Source of the DNA: an uncultured bacterium | GTDB lineage: Bacteria; Patescibacteriota; Gracilibacteria; Absconditabacterales; Absconditicoccaceae | Direction of reading: 5' to 3' | NCBI GenBank assembly: GCA_937862565.1 | Contig: CALMFT010000012.1 | Coordinates: forward strand, 43,947-107,946 | Length of the DNA: 64,000 nt | The notes under the pieces: model-generated | The model's database searches: none | What the model was told of the DNA's origin: nothing | Seen by the model: the letters and a program-made list of their open reading frames with translations, nothing else | Translations under genes and position numbers: made by a program | In this document: positions 9,945 to 19,313 of the stretch, piece by piece | Layout: each line of letters starts with the position of its first letter | Position numbering within the stretch: position 1 is the first letter of the stretch

Positions 9945-11264
9945 TTAGTCTTTTGGTGTATTTGCGAGATTTATTCCACTTTGAATTTTATATTTTATCC
10001 AAGTAAATGTTTTTTCTAGCGAATCTATAAATTTCTCATTTGATTCGCTATCTTTGTCCCACAATCTCATCACTTCTACAAACATTGTGTGATATTTTAT
10101 AGTAGTAGCATTACCATCTTTAAGTTTTATAAACACAGGAAGATTGAAGTAAGTACTATTTTTACCCTTCATTATCCCTGTATCAAATATAATTGCTTTC
10201 AGAATATTTATATATTCATTTTTCAAATTTTTACCTTTATGACGAGCCACAAAATTTTTTACTGGACTCAGTGGAAAAGGAAAATTCAGAACTGATTGTT
10301 CAGCATCGAGAGAGTGTAATAATTTTGAATCAATATTTAAAGCTCACTCCATTTGTTTCTGATACCATGATTTATCAATATTATCAATAGTAAGTTCTTG
10401 GTCACCAAGAGTATGTACATCCAATGTCTTTTCAATTGTAGCCGAAATTGGAGCTATAGTTTCGTATCAAAAAGTATCAGAAGTGGATAAAATTTGTTGT
10501 ATTGATTCTTGAGTGCTAGTTTTATCTTTTTTATCTTTTTTATCTTTTTTATCTTTTTTATCTTTATAGTTTATTTCTAGTTTATTTATTATATCATTAC
10601 AAAAATCTTCGATGATCAGTAATTGTTTTTTAACCGCTAAGTCCGGATTGTGATAGTGTGACACAAGAGTAAGAATTTGTTTTATTAAAGAAAAGATTAT
10701 TGTCTTTGGTCTTCAAGTGAGAACACTATCAATCAGATTATTTATATTTTCTTTAAGGATGGTATCATTATTAAGTAAAGGCAACTGTATAATAAGGTCT
10801 ATATCTTTTCTCAGATATTTGAGTTGAGTATTATTCCTAGTAGAAACTGAAGGAGAATTTTTTGTTTTTAAATTTTTAAATTTTTCTTCAAGATCCACAA
10901 ATACTTCAGTAATCTCCTGGTTTGCGTAACACATAGTAATTGGTTCACATCCATACATCTCAAGCAAGGTATTACAGAATCTTCCAATAATATCTATCTC
11001 CTCGTTGATCGTTTTATCATTATTATTTTTGTATCTAAGGTTTATTTGATTAACAACTTGTTTCACCGAAGCTTCTATATATTTTTTTTCTCTATGTGTT
11101 TTTACTGCTACAAATAAGGTATTGATGTTATTATTCAATTCAAAATCTTCTTTCAATATTGGTAACCCTAAAAGATTTCTTCTATGTTTACTAAGTAATA
11201 CATTTGCATCTTTTACTAAAGCTGCGTTATCTAAAACAGAAATTCACTCAATTTGTTTATGCAT
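9945..11264 (-). CDS. Hypothetical protein with Lys-Asp repeat, 439 aa
   Basis: Four TGA codons read as Gly join three apparently separate frames into one protein. I do not recognise it. It is soluble, mainly helical and rich in Leu, Ile, Lys and Asn. A central low-complexity stretch DKKDKKDKKDKKDK (bases about 10519-10566) is encoded by a 9-bp tandem repeat and may separate two helical halves. There is no signal peptide. Downstream of it comes the ABC-F gene; upstream is another unknown in the same orientation. The start ATG at 11264 is the only in-frame one before the hairpin at 11288. Confidence 0.6.
10519..10566 (-). repeat. 9-bp tandem repeat encoding Lys-Asp-Lys units
   Basis: About five copies of TTTTATCTT lie inside the coding sequence of the 439-residue unknown. 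They translate on the minus strand to repeating DKK units. A length-variable site is expected by slippage. Confidence 0.85.
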
Positions 11265-11287
11265 TTTTTTATTAAAAAAAATAAAAA

Positions 11288-11314
11288 CCTAGAATAGATC
11301 TAGGATATTTTTTT
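11288..11314. terminator. Hairpin with T-runs on both sides
   Basis: CCTAGA-ATAGA-TCTAGG forms a 6-bp stem with A/T runs on both flanks. It lies after the stop of the minus-strand gene 11380-11835 and before the next gene, so it could terminate that transcript. Confidence 0.55.
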
Positions 11315-11379
11315 GCGAATGAAATGCAATATTATTGTTATGTCAATATATAATACATAAATATTATAATATAGATTAT

Positions 11380-11835
11380 TTACAGTAATTCAATTTCAGG
11401 ACCAACAACTCCATCACTACTATGTGCATCATGAGCAATATCATACTCCAAAGGCTTATGAATTTGGTACCATTTTGAGGTAGGCTTAGTTGAACTATTA
11501 TTATCTTCACTTAGAAGGATCTCTAGCTCCGACAAAGAATTTTTAAGATAGTTCTTTTGCTTCTCTGCTGTAATATTTTTAAGTTCATCTTCTGAATGAA
11601 TAGTCGGTTTCTGAAGTAGTTCATTGAGTGCGTTTATATAGTACGTACTAATATCTTTTTTACCTCCGCTAGAAATATTTAAGAATAAAGAATTAACTTC
11701 TCTAAGTAGCTGGTTGTTTCTATTTACAAATTTTGATCTCAAAATCCTGCTGCTATGCACTTCCCTCCATCATTCAGAATTTTTATATTTTCTAAAAATA
11801 TGATCTTTTGGATTTCTTTCACCTCTATTCGGCAT
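11380..11835 (-). CDS. Hypothetical protein, 151 aa
   Basis: The reading frame with one TGA as Gly (11770-11772) starts at an ATG at 11835 and gives a 151-residue protein beginning MPNRGERNPKDHIF. I do not recognise it. The N-terminus is basic, the middle has Ser/Asn-rich helices, and the C-terminus has a conspicuous HDAHSSDGVVGPE segment. There is no signal peptide. It lies between malic enzyme and the 439-residue unknown in the same orientation and may be expressed with the latter, although a hairpin lies between. Confidence 0.5.
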
Positions 11836-11900
11836 AATTCTTAAAATTATAATAAATTAATTATCAGATTATAAATTAAAATACATAAAATGTCAAGTCT

Positions 11901-13037
11901 CTACAGACCATCAGCGATCACCTGCGCCACGTTTCTATCAAATACCGAAGGAATAATGTGTTCAGAGTCAATCTCCTCCCCCATGTAATCTACCAAGATT
12001 TGAGAAAGTTTGAGCTTATGCTCAATAGTAACCTTAGAAATTCTTTTTTCTAGTAAACCTTTTCGTAAACCTGGGAACACAGAAAGATTATTGATTTGAT
12101 TTGGAAAATCTGATCTTCCAGTTGCTACGATAGCAGCACCGCCCATCTTAGCTTCCTCATAACCGATCTCAGGTGTGGGATTAGCCAAAGCAAAGACAAT
12201 AGAATCCGCATTCATGAGCTTAATATCTTCAGTTTGAAGCATATTTGGTCTACTCACTCCTATAAATACGTCTCTTCCGCCTATTCCCTCAGACAAAGAA
12301 TTTCCACTAAAATTTTCCACGTTATAACTCGCAAGCAATAGTTTTTGTTTATTGAGTTCTCCTCTTCCAGTATGAATAGCTCCCTGACTATCAAAAGTAA
12401 TAATATTTCTAAATCCGTACGCTCGCAACAATTCAGCAATCCTAAATCCTGCTGATCCTGCTCCGTTGAGTACTACTTTTACATCTTCCTTATTTTTTCC
12501 GACTAATTTCAGACTATTTATTAATCCTGCTAATACGATGATAGCTGTCCCATGCTGGTCATCATGAAATACTGGAATATCCAGCTCTGCAGCCAATCTA
12601 TCTTCGATTTCAAAACATGCTGGTGCAGCAATATCTTCAAGGTGGATTCCCCCAAATCATGGCGCTAACAATTTTATAGTACTAATCACAGTTTCAATAT
12701 CTTGAGAATCTATAATCAGAGGAATAGCGTTGATTCCTCCAAACTCTTTGATAAGCATAGCTTTTCCTTCCATCACAGGTAAACTCGCCAATGGTCAGAT
12801 ATTTCCCAGTCCCAATACGGATGAACCATCACTAAAAACACCTATTGTATTACCCTTTCGAGTATAATCATAGGCTTTGCTAGGATCTTTCTGAATTTCC
12901 AAACAGGGTTCTGCAACTCCTGGAGAATATAATAATCTGAGGTCGTCGTAGGTTTCGACTGCTACCTTATTTTCTTGGGATATTTTTCCCTTCAATTTTC
13001 TATGTAATTCGAGTGATTCTTCTCTCAATGATGACAT
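11901..13037 (-). CDS. NAD(P)-dependent malic enzyme (oxaloacetate-decarboxylating)
   Basis: The 378-residue protein is the size of the short bacterial malic enzymes without a phosphotransacetylase tail. It has YSPGVAEPCL, the Lys-bearing KAMLIKEFGGINAIPL, the metal-binding LEDIAAPACFEIE and VFHDDQHGTAI, and a Rossmann motif NGAGSAGFRIAELL. SRPNML and ALANPTPEI follow. It converts malate to pyruvate and CO2 with reduction of NAD(P). Two TGA codons act as Gly. It could supply pyruvate and reducing power in a genome with little central metabolism, and pairs in theme with the Mqo-like oxidase at 4589. Cofactor preference cannot be told. Confidence 0.92.
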
Positions 13038-13205
13038 TATCTAAGTATTTCAATATATAAAAATAATCTGAATTAGCGATTAGGAAATAAAAGATACACA
13101 ATAAGATGATGCTTGCAAGTAGTATTTTATCAATCATAAGAACGGTAAAAAAAAGAGCGGGAAAGTAGTGTTTTCTGATTATTTTCATTGGATTTCCGAA
13201 GAAAC

Positions 13206-13778
13206 ATGAATAATAGTAGCGAACAATTTATTGATATTTGAAAAAGTGTGATGGCAATGATGAGGAAAGTGGAAATTTTACCAAATGAATGGGAGAAAAT
13301 TCAAGAAGAAGTACAAGCATTGGATGATGCAAAAGAAGAAATTTCTGAAATAGGAAGAATTGCAAACGAACAAGGGAGCGAAACTTTTGGTCATGATAAT
13401 CCCCTTCTAGAAAATAAAAAAGAGCAAAGTGAAATCTTGAGTGGAAGAGTATTGGCAAAACAGGATACACTCATGCAAATACAGAACTGCCTGATCATCA
13501 AGGAAGAAGATATAGCTCTGAGAAAGCAAGAGGCTGGATATTTAGGTCTGGGTTCTATAGTAACTGTAAATCTAAACGGAGCAAAAAAAGAATTACAACT
13601 TATTCTCACAGGCTTAGTACAAGGAAAGAAAGTAGAATTCTGAGGAAAATCTTATATGGGAATTAGTCCACAAACTGATCTACGAAAAGCTCTCCAAGGC
13701 AAACAAGCCCATGAAAATTTTGAAAGTACTACGCAAGATGGTAGAAAAATTGGAGGTAAGATTTTGAATATACAATAA
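13206..13778 (+). CDS. GreA/GreB-like protein with N-terminal coiled coil
   Basis: The 190-residue protein has a long charged N-terminal helical part (about residues 15-105) and a C-terminal domain with GLGSIVTVNLNGAKKELQLILTG, then SYMGISPQTDLRKALQGKQAHE. This resembles the FKBP-like C-terminal domain of GreA/GreB, where GS.V.V and ISP..P.G.AL.GK are conserved. Such factors bind the RNA polymerase secondary channel and stimulate transcript cleavage. Two TGA codons are Gly. It is divergent from malic enzyme. The similarity is in the second domain only, so a different polymerase-channel factor is possible. Confidence 0.6.
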
Positions 13779-13803
13779 AACATAATATTACTCTCTATTT
13801 CTA

Positions 13804-13833
13804 TTGACAAATATAGTATAGTAATTATATACT
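13804..13833 (+). promoter_or_regulatory. Sigma70-type promoter for 13900 gene
   Basis: TTGACA (13804-13809) and TATACT (13828-13833) are separated by 18 bases. The predicted start of transcription falls in or next to a 9-bp inverted repeat that follows. Confidence 0.75.
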
Positions 13834-13834
13834 A

Positions 13835-13863
13835 AACAATCATTTTAAACTAAGATGATTGTT
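13835..13863 (+). promoter_or_regulatory. Inverted repeat at predicted transcription start
   Basis: AACAATCAT and ATGATTGTT face each other with an 11-base gap immediately downstream of the -10 box. This could be a repressor operator or a 5' leader hairpin; sequence alone does not decide. Confidence 0.5.
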
Positions 13864-13899
13864 CTTTAACATTTCTATAAAAAATAAACAGTTTAGATT

Positions 13900-14577
13900 A
13901 TGGACAGATTAGTTCTTTTAGTAATTTTAGTAATGATTACATTACTATCTTGTGGTAAAAGTGAATATTTTGCACACGAAACAAGTGGTTTATCAAAAAA
14001 AGAATTTGATAAACAAGTCGAAGCCGTAAAGGGTTCTAACACCCAGAGTTATGAAGTAATAGATTCAGTGGCATATGATATTTATTATACTAGATCATAT
14101 CTTTATCAGAAAGAAGTTTTAACTATAATATCTCCAAATTTTTGTTGCCAAGATATTTATAGTTCAAAACCACAATTAAAAAGCCAAAGGCCAGCATGGG
14201 AAATATATCTTTTATATTTTTATATGATCTTTTGTGGATTTGTAGCATATAAAGATGAGATTCTTGATGATGGAATACAAGCTTTGAATAGACTCAGGCT
14301 TAGGATTGTACTTGGGATTGTACTTGTTATTGTACTTGGTCAGTGGATTGTACTCGGACCTAAGTTTGTTCTTGGACTTGGGATCGTACTCGGGCTTGTG
14401 CTTTTGCTTGAATTTTGGTTTTTCTTACGGTTTGTATTTGTGTTTGTGTTTGTGCTTTTGTTTTTGTTTTTGATTGAGCTTGGGCTTGGGAATATAGCCA
14501 TAATTTCAATATTAATTTATTTCATAAGCTATTTCATCACAATGATGGTTTATAGAAATAAATTAATTAAAAATTAG
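13900..14577 (+). CDS. Putative lipoprotein with low-complexity membrane region
   Basis: The 225-residue protein begins with a lipoprotein-type signal ending LLSC, so the Cys could be lipidated. A short hydrophilic part (residues about 20-85) is followed by a membrane segment near 100-115. A highly repetitive hydrophobic C-terminus (about 130-205) is made of Ile/Val/Leu-Gly units such as IVLGIVLVIVLGQWIVLG. The DNA there is a degenerate GT-rich repeat unlike its neighbours. There is no in-frame TGA. It has its own promoter and a terminator, so it is a single-gene unit. No family was recognised, and part of the C-terminus may be an expanded repeat. Confidence 0.55.
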   Translation: MDRLVLLVILVMITLLSCGKSEYFAHETSGLSKKEFDKQVEAVKGSNTQSYEVIDSVAYDIYYTRSYLYQKEVLTIISPNFCCQDIYSSKPQLKSQRPAWEIYLLYFYMIFCGFVAYKDEILDDGIQALNRLRLRIVLGIVLVIVLGQWIVLGPKFVLGLGIVLGLVLLLEFWFFLRFVFVFVFVLLFLFLIELGLGNIAIISILIYFISYFITMMVYRNKLIKN

Positions 14578-14611
14578 TATTTGAAGTTTTTAGCTTTAAA
14601 TATTTAATATC

Positions 14612-14645
14612 AAAACCTGGTACTGTTTACGGTATCGGGTTTTTT
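14612..14645 (+). terminator. Rho-independent terminator
   Basis: An A-rich arm AAAACCTGGTAC pairs with GGTATCGGGTTTT (12 pairs including G-U), followed by a T run ending at 14645. It closes the 13900 gene. Confidence 0.8.
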
Positions 14646-14751
14646 CATATTCAAAAATCAGATTATAAAAATCTCTTTATAAATAAATTACTTTCAATAT
14701 ACCTACAGCAGTTTTGAATCAAATTTTAAATTGCGCAATAAGTATAAACCT

Positions 14752-15939
14752 ATGATAATCGATTATTACAAGACCTATCTGAGTATGATCCAATCCAGTA
14801 TTGGATCTTCTTTATGGAAACATCTCTATATTACCAAACAAGACTGAAATAGTACAGATATTCTACAAGACTGAAATATCAGTTGTGGGTATTTTGTAAG
14901 TAGTTTGCTCAAACAATTCAATCTTTCTCCTGCGAGTTATGCAAATACCAAAAGCCTCTATCAAGCTCTTTTGGACTATGGTTGGAAAGAGGTACATCGA
15001 GGAGGGAAAACAGAAAATATTCCTTTAGGATCACTCATTATTTGGGGAGAAAAACAAGGGACAGAAAAAAAAGATATCTATGGAAATACTATTTCAGGAC
15101 ATATTCATATCGGTTTTTATATAGGTGGAGATCAGGCCGTAAGTAACATGTCTGACGGTTTTAGAGATGATAATCAACCTCCCAAAACTCCAGCTCTCCA
15201 TCATTATACTTACAATGATACTCGCACCATCACCTCTATTATCACCTTCAATTTTACTATGACTTTAGCAGAACAATTCTCTCAAAAATCCCCTACTATG
15301 TTAGTAAATAAACAACTTGAGATCCCATTGATCAGTCAATTTCAGGAAGATCTAGAAAAATTGGGCCTCAGAACAGAGGAAGAACTTACATGGGCTCTGG
15401 GAGCAAGCGAGGGATTGAAATATGGAAGAATGTGCGGACCTATCTGTATTGCTATGGCTGGAAAATATTTTAAACAAGATCATGAAGATATCCTCTCTGT
15501 ATTTTATGAAACTAAAGATAAAAATTATATCAAAACAATAAATAATCAGGATATTGATTATCATTATTGGAATGCGAAAGCAGGTTGGTACTACGATGGA
15601 TTAATTAAAAAAGCTGAAGAAGCATATGGTCTTCAAGGTCATTCTGGTTATATCAATCCTCAAGAGGAAAGTTTCATGGCTAATACTAAAGATCTTCTTG
15701 CTCAATGTATCGATAATCAGAAAATTCTTATCTGTTCAGTATATCCTGAGTTTTTCACAGACAAAAGAGGAGGACATTTGGTGATAGTAAGAGGGTACAA
15801 CTGGAACGGAATACAAGAAGAGTTGTTCTTTAATGATCCTTTGACTCCTATCATCGACGGTATCAAAAAACCGAGAGCTATTTCTTTATCTCAGTTTTTA
15901 CAATCTCGAAACGGACAGTATATTGTTTTGAATAAATAA
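14752..15939 (+). CDS. Protein with NlpC/P60- or CHAP-like and C39-like peptidase domains
   Basis: The 395-residue protein appears to hold two papain-fold modules. The N-terminal one (about residues 40-160) has SCGYFVSSLL with a candidate catalytic Cys and SGHIHIGFYIGG with a candidate His, as in NlpC/P60 or CHAP amidases. The C-terminal one (about 185-395) has RMCGPICIAMAGKYF, GGHLVIVRGYN and FNDP, the Cys, His and Asp spacing of C39-like peptidases. There is no signal peptide or membrane span. Two TGA codons are Gly, both in QDGN units. Substrates could be peptidoglycan or peptide precursors. The unusual pairing, and the absence of an export signal, make the role uncertain. Confidence 0.6.
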
Positions 15940-16013
15940 ATATATTGTTTTGGACAATAAATAATGTATCTAAAGGATTAAATATAATAAAAATTTATCT
16001 TTAAATAAAGCCC

Positions 16014-16292
16014 ATGTCTGAAAAGAAAGAAGTTTATAATGAATATTTTGATCATTCAGCAGAGGCGTCTTTTGAGTCTACTTCTGTTTTAGGCGATAAG
16101 AAAAATAACTTTTGAATGAGTTCGAATGAAAAGGCAAAGGAATTAATTGCAGTGTTCAAATCAGATACAGAAAATATGACAAAAGAATCAGCTCAAAAGT
16201 TTCTTATTGGTGCTGGTATTTTTAATGAAGATTGAAAAGTAAATGAAAATTATGAAGGTTTATTTGTACCAAAAGAGAAAAACCCAGACTAG
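16014..16292 (+). CDS. Hypothetical acidic protein, 92 aa
   Basis: A 92-residue frame runs from an ATG to TAG with two TGA codons read as Gly and is invisible under the standard code. It is hydrophilic, with helical segments (NEKAKELIAVFKSDTENM and SAQKFLIGAGIF) and no membrane span. It may be a small regulator or a structural peptide; no family was recognised. Its stop lies 13 bases from the stop of the convergent VanW gene. Codon usage matches neighbouring genes, which supports its being real. Confidence 0.5.
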
Positions 16293-16305
16293 TCTGTAAT
16301 AAATT

Positions 16306-17331
16306 TTAATTACTTTCTTCAGTAATTTCATAATACGTACTATCTCGAATATTTTTTACTAGTTCTCACTTACTCAAAAAACTACGTTCCAATGATGCGC
16401 TCAACGGTCCTGTTTGTTTTTTCGAAACTGAAACTGGAGAGCTGAGGGGAGTTTGGTGAATATATACGAGATATGGAGTATCTCAGATTATTTTTGATTT
16501 TATGATGAGGGGAGTACTGCTATCATTACGAATTTCAAACTCCTTGATGTCCTCGTACATAGAGGCATCATCCCCCACTACTTTTTTTCCATAGTACTGA
16601 GCGTACCATTTTGCATGACTCGATCTTTTGGTAATCGTAATATCAGGATCCAAAATACTAGCTCTAAAAGCCATACTTGAAACACCGCAGATACCCTGAT
16701 AAAACATATATTCCTCCCCTTCTCATTTACAATACCCTTCAATATCCGTAAATGTATGATTGGCATTTCGTAGTTGGCCAGGTTGGATAACGATATTTTG
16801 TGTTGCTTCCATTCCCACCATGAAATTTTGCGTAGCACAATCTCCATAATCAGAAATATCTCTATCAGCAGCTATTACACTATAGTTTTTGAGTTGTTCA
16901 AGGGCTAGCGTTTCCAATGGAATTGCGATCTTTTTTCAGATTATATTGTTATATCGACTTGTAAAAGCGGAATTGAAGTTGATTTTTTTATAATCAGAAA
17001 GAGCCGTCACACCTGTCACTTGAAGTGTAGATCCTGTAAAAATAAAATTTTCCTGAGTGGTATCATAAGGATTTTGAATATTTTCAACTTTATCTCGTAA
17101 AAGATTAACAGCCTGTTCAAAATCAAGTACTGGGTACAAATCATATTTTAAACAATCTTGATCCATAATCATCACTCCTGATTGAATCTGAGTAGTACAG
17201 ACAATGTTTGCTGAATCCTTAGGTAATTGTCTCAAATCAAAACGAGAAAAAACACCATTTGCAGGAGGTTTAATCATGCAAAATAGTATTATTACACATA
17301 GAACGATAAACTGACTTATATATTTCCACAT
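16306..17331 (-). CDS. VanW-domain membrane-anchored protein
   Basis: The 341-residue protein has an N-terminal membrane anchor (YISQFIVLCVIILFCMI). A middle region (about 50-180) resembles the domain that usually precedes VanW. The C-terminal VanW module has MFYQGICGVSSMAFRASIL, then SHAKWYAQYYGKKVVGDDASMY and FEIRNDSSTPLIIKS, matching the family's GVCQ.ST and D.tv pattern. VanW proteins are envelope-associated and may act on or bind peptidoglycan; their chemistry is not established. Three TGA codons are Gly. It is followed upstream by a Cys-rich small protein and other envelope-type genes on the same strand. Confidence 0.75.
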
Positions 17332-17348
17332 AGGTCTAGGTTTTAGAA

Positions 17349-17720
17349 TTACTTGTTACATTTGCAATCTCCACCGCAAGCGCAGTTTCCACCACATCCA
17401 CATCCAGTAGAATCTTTAGCTTCAGAACTATTATCACAGTTTCCACAATCGCAATCTTCATCGCATTCTTGTTCCATATCTACGAAAGTAACTGTATCAT
17501 CACCAACTATGGTTTGAGTACCAGCTTTTACTTCTTGGATATAGTGATATACGTCTGTGATATGTTCAACGAGTTCGTCAACTGATTCGTAGAAAACTTG
17601 ATTGAGGGGAGAATTTCCCATTACCAAAACTGTACCATCTTCGTCTGTAGTAGTTTCGTACAAACCATACAATGTACCATTTTCAGTGTCTTCGTGCTTG
17701 ATTACTTTGTAAGAGAACAT
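17349..17720 (-). CDS. Small protein with Cys-rich metal-binding tail
   Basis: The 123-residue protein (start MFSYKVIK chosen at 17720 because an upstream extension would be hydrophobic and out of keeping) has an ordinary first two-thirds. It ends in a Cys cluster with the pattern CDEDCDCGNCD and then CGCGGNCACGGDCKC. The spacing of about ten Cys with acidic residues suggests metal or Fe-S binding, resembling metallothionein-like tails. It has no in-frame TGA even though Gly is frequent. It precedes the VanW gene with a 17-base gap, so the two are likely co-transcribed. Function is unknown. Confidence 0.65.
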   Translation of the reverse strand: MFSYKVIKHEDTENGTLYGLYETTTDEDGTVLVMGNSPLNQVFYESVDELVEHITDVYHYIQEVKAGTQTIVGDDTVTFVDMEQECDEDCDCGNCDNSSEAKDSTGCGCGGNCACGGDCKCNK

Positions 17721-17817
17721 AATTTTAAGAAGTGAGAATTTAAATATACTATTGAGAATACCATACAGAAAAAGCACTTTTTTTCAAGTGCAGTCTTATA
17801 TAATCTGACATGCAAGC

Positions 17818-18405
17818 TTAGGGGCAGATGTTACCAAATTTACACAATGCGTTTTGCTTCGCTTGGAAGATATATCCACTATTGTTTGCATATTCTTTTT
17901 TCAGATCATCATGAATTCCTGCAAGCACTACATTGACTACCCTTTTTACTACGGTATTGCTAGAAATTCCCAAGCCTACAATCACCTGTTCGATGTTGTT
18001 ATCGATGATTTCGTAATACAATAATTGTGGGTTACCTCGATTTTGAACATTTTCTAAAGTACCAATCTGATCGGCTGTATAACCATAGATTGCTCTTACT
18101 TTCACCTTACCCATGATTTTAATCTGAGATAAAAATTTATCCAATTCTGCAGGCGTATCAAAATCCAAAATCCTATAATCATCAAAATAATCATCCACCA
18201 ATGTATGTTCAGATTCTACTTCGAGGGTAGCAATCTTTTTCACGGGAGAGATTGCCAAGAAATCAAGCACTACAGACCCTGATTGATGTGGTCTTACTTC
18301 ACGAAAATTACCCGCTATCCATTCAGAAAGATCAAAATTTTGGTATCTACTTGCTCCTACAAAGCCGAGTATCAAGAATATCAGTGCTACAAGAAAATAT
18401 TTCAT
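17818..18405 (-). CDS. Membrane-anchored hypothetical protein, 195 aa
   Basis: An N-terminal uncleaved anchor (KYFLVALIFLILGFVGA) is followed by a soluble domain of about 170 residues. The start of that domain is acidic (VESEHTLVDDYFDDYRILDFD). It then has an alternating strand-helix pattern, with VKVRAIYGYTADQIG and IEQVIVGLGISSN, and two Cys near the C-terminus (NALCKFGNICP). I do not recognise the family. No in-frame TGA is present. It lies among envelope-type genes on the minus strand; the ATG sits next to a copy of the dispersed motif at 18404. Confidence 0.6.
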   Translation of the reverse strand: MKYFLVALIFLILGFVGASRYQNFDLSEWIAGNFREVRPHQSGSVVLDFLAISPVKKIATLEVESEHTLVDDYFDDYRILDFDTPAELDKFLSQIKIMGKVKVRAIYGYTADQIGTLENVQNRGNPQLLYYEIIDNNIEQVIVGLGISSNTVVKRVVNVVLAGIHDDLKKEYANNSGYIFQAKQNALCKFGNICP

Positions 18406-18440
18406 AATCTGAATAATTAAAGTTAAAATATATTTCCTAT

Positions 18441-19223
18441 TTATATTCAGTATTTATCTCAAGCATCGTTTGTTCTTATGAAGATTAGTTCTGCCTTTCG
18501 AATTTCTGCCATCTTTTCTAGGACTTCAGGAACTCGAATCCTGGGATCTTGACGATATTTGTAGTACCAAGTCTCTGGGAAATAACAAATAATGCGTGTA
18601 AGTTTATGATAATCCATGCAAATATTTGCTGAAGTAGTGAGTAAAATATTTTTGTGACCAATCTGAAGATCATGGAAATAATTGGCTTTTTTTGCTTCAC
18701 CATCAGCCGAAGTAAGTATAAAATCTCTCTCATTCGTTCTATAGGACATACTCAGTAAATCTGGAAAAACTACGAGGGCTTGGTGGACCTTGTCTTCATG
18801 GTTCAATACAAGGTTGGATTGAGCATTGAGATCTTCAAGTTTTTCAATGCTATTGAAGTGTGCAATTTTCTGAATATCTTTTTTCTTAAAAGTCTTGGAT
18901 TTGAGAATATGTTTGAGATAATGAGGAATACTCGGAGCAAACAAATTGATTACTGACTTGTAAGAAGTATAATATCGGTACACCATCCGATGAATGAGCT
19001 CCAAAGTTTTGCTTCCAAAAAGTTGAGCAACAATTTCTCCCTCCCCCATTGGGAATTTTAAAGAACTTGTGCTGTATTGTTCTTGTCGAGAAATCTCTGT
19101 TCCCAAGCTAAGATAATACGTTTCATTGATAAAAATAAGGTCACCAGGCTTACCAATACCCTGCTCATCCCAACAGATTTGATCTGATCATCGTTTGTTT
19201 TGAAAGCAGTAGTAAAAAAACAT
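18441..19223 (-). CDS. PriA-like protein lacking Walker A
   Basis: With three TGA codons as Gly, the frame starts at ATG 19223 and ends at TAA 18441, giving 260 residues. The protein starts with QNKRGSDQICWDEQGIGKPGDL. The order of segments (ALVVFPDLLSM; later IGHKNILLTTSANICMDYHKLTRIICYFPETWYYKYRQDPRIR) parallels the helicase core of PriA, where TRSALF, a DEEH box and SYKQ.PRY follow. No GxxGSGKT is visible, and the DEEH acid is replaced. It could be a degenerate primosome factor or a structural relative. This is inference from motif order only. Confidence 0.4.
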
Positions 19224-19233
19224 TGATAAATAG

Positions 19234-19262
19234 TTGACAAAATATAATAAATAGTGTATATT
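19234..19262 (+). promoter_or_regulatory. Sigma70-type promoter for 19314 gene
   Basis: TTGACA (19234-19239), 17 bases, TATATT (19257-19262) lie about 50 bases before the ATG. The -35 box is 10 bases from the start of the divergent PriA-like gene. Confidence 0.8.
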
Positions 19263-19313
19263 AAGGTATTGTTTAATATTAGATACTTGAATTTTTAAAT
19301 CTCAAATTAACCA

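Noticed and set aside
13000..13188. Small minus-strand membrane peptide (62 aa)
   Set aside because: Overlaps the start of malic enzyme by 38 bases in another frame. Hydrophobic but without other support.
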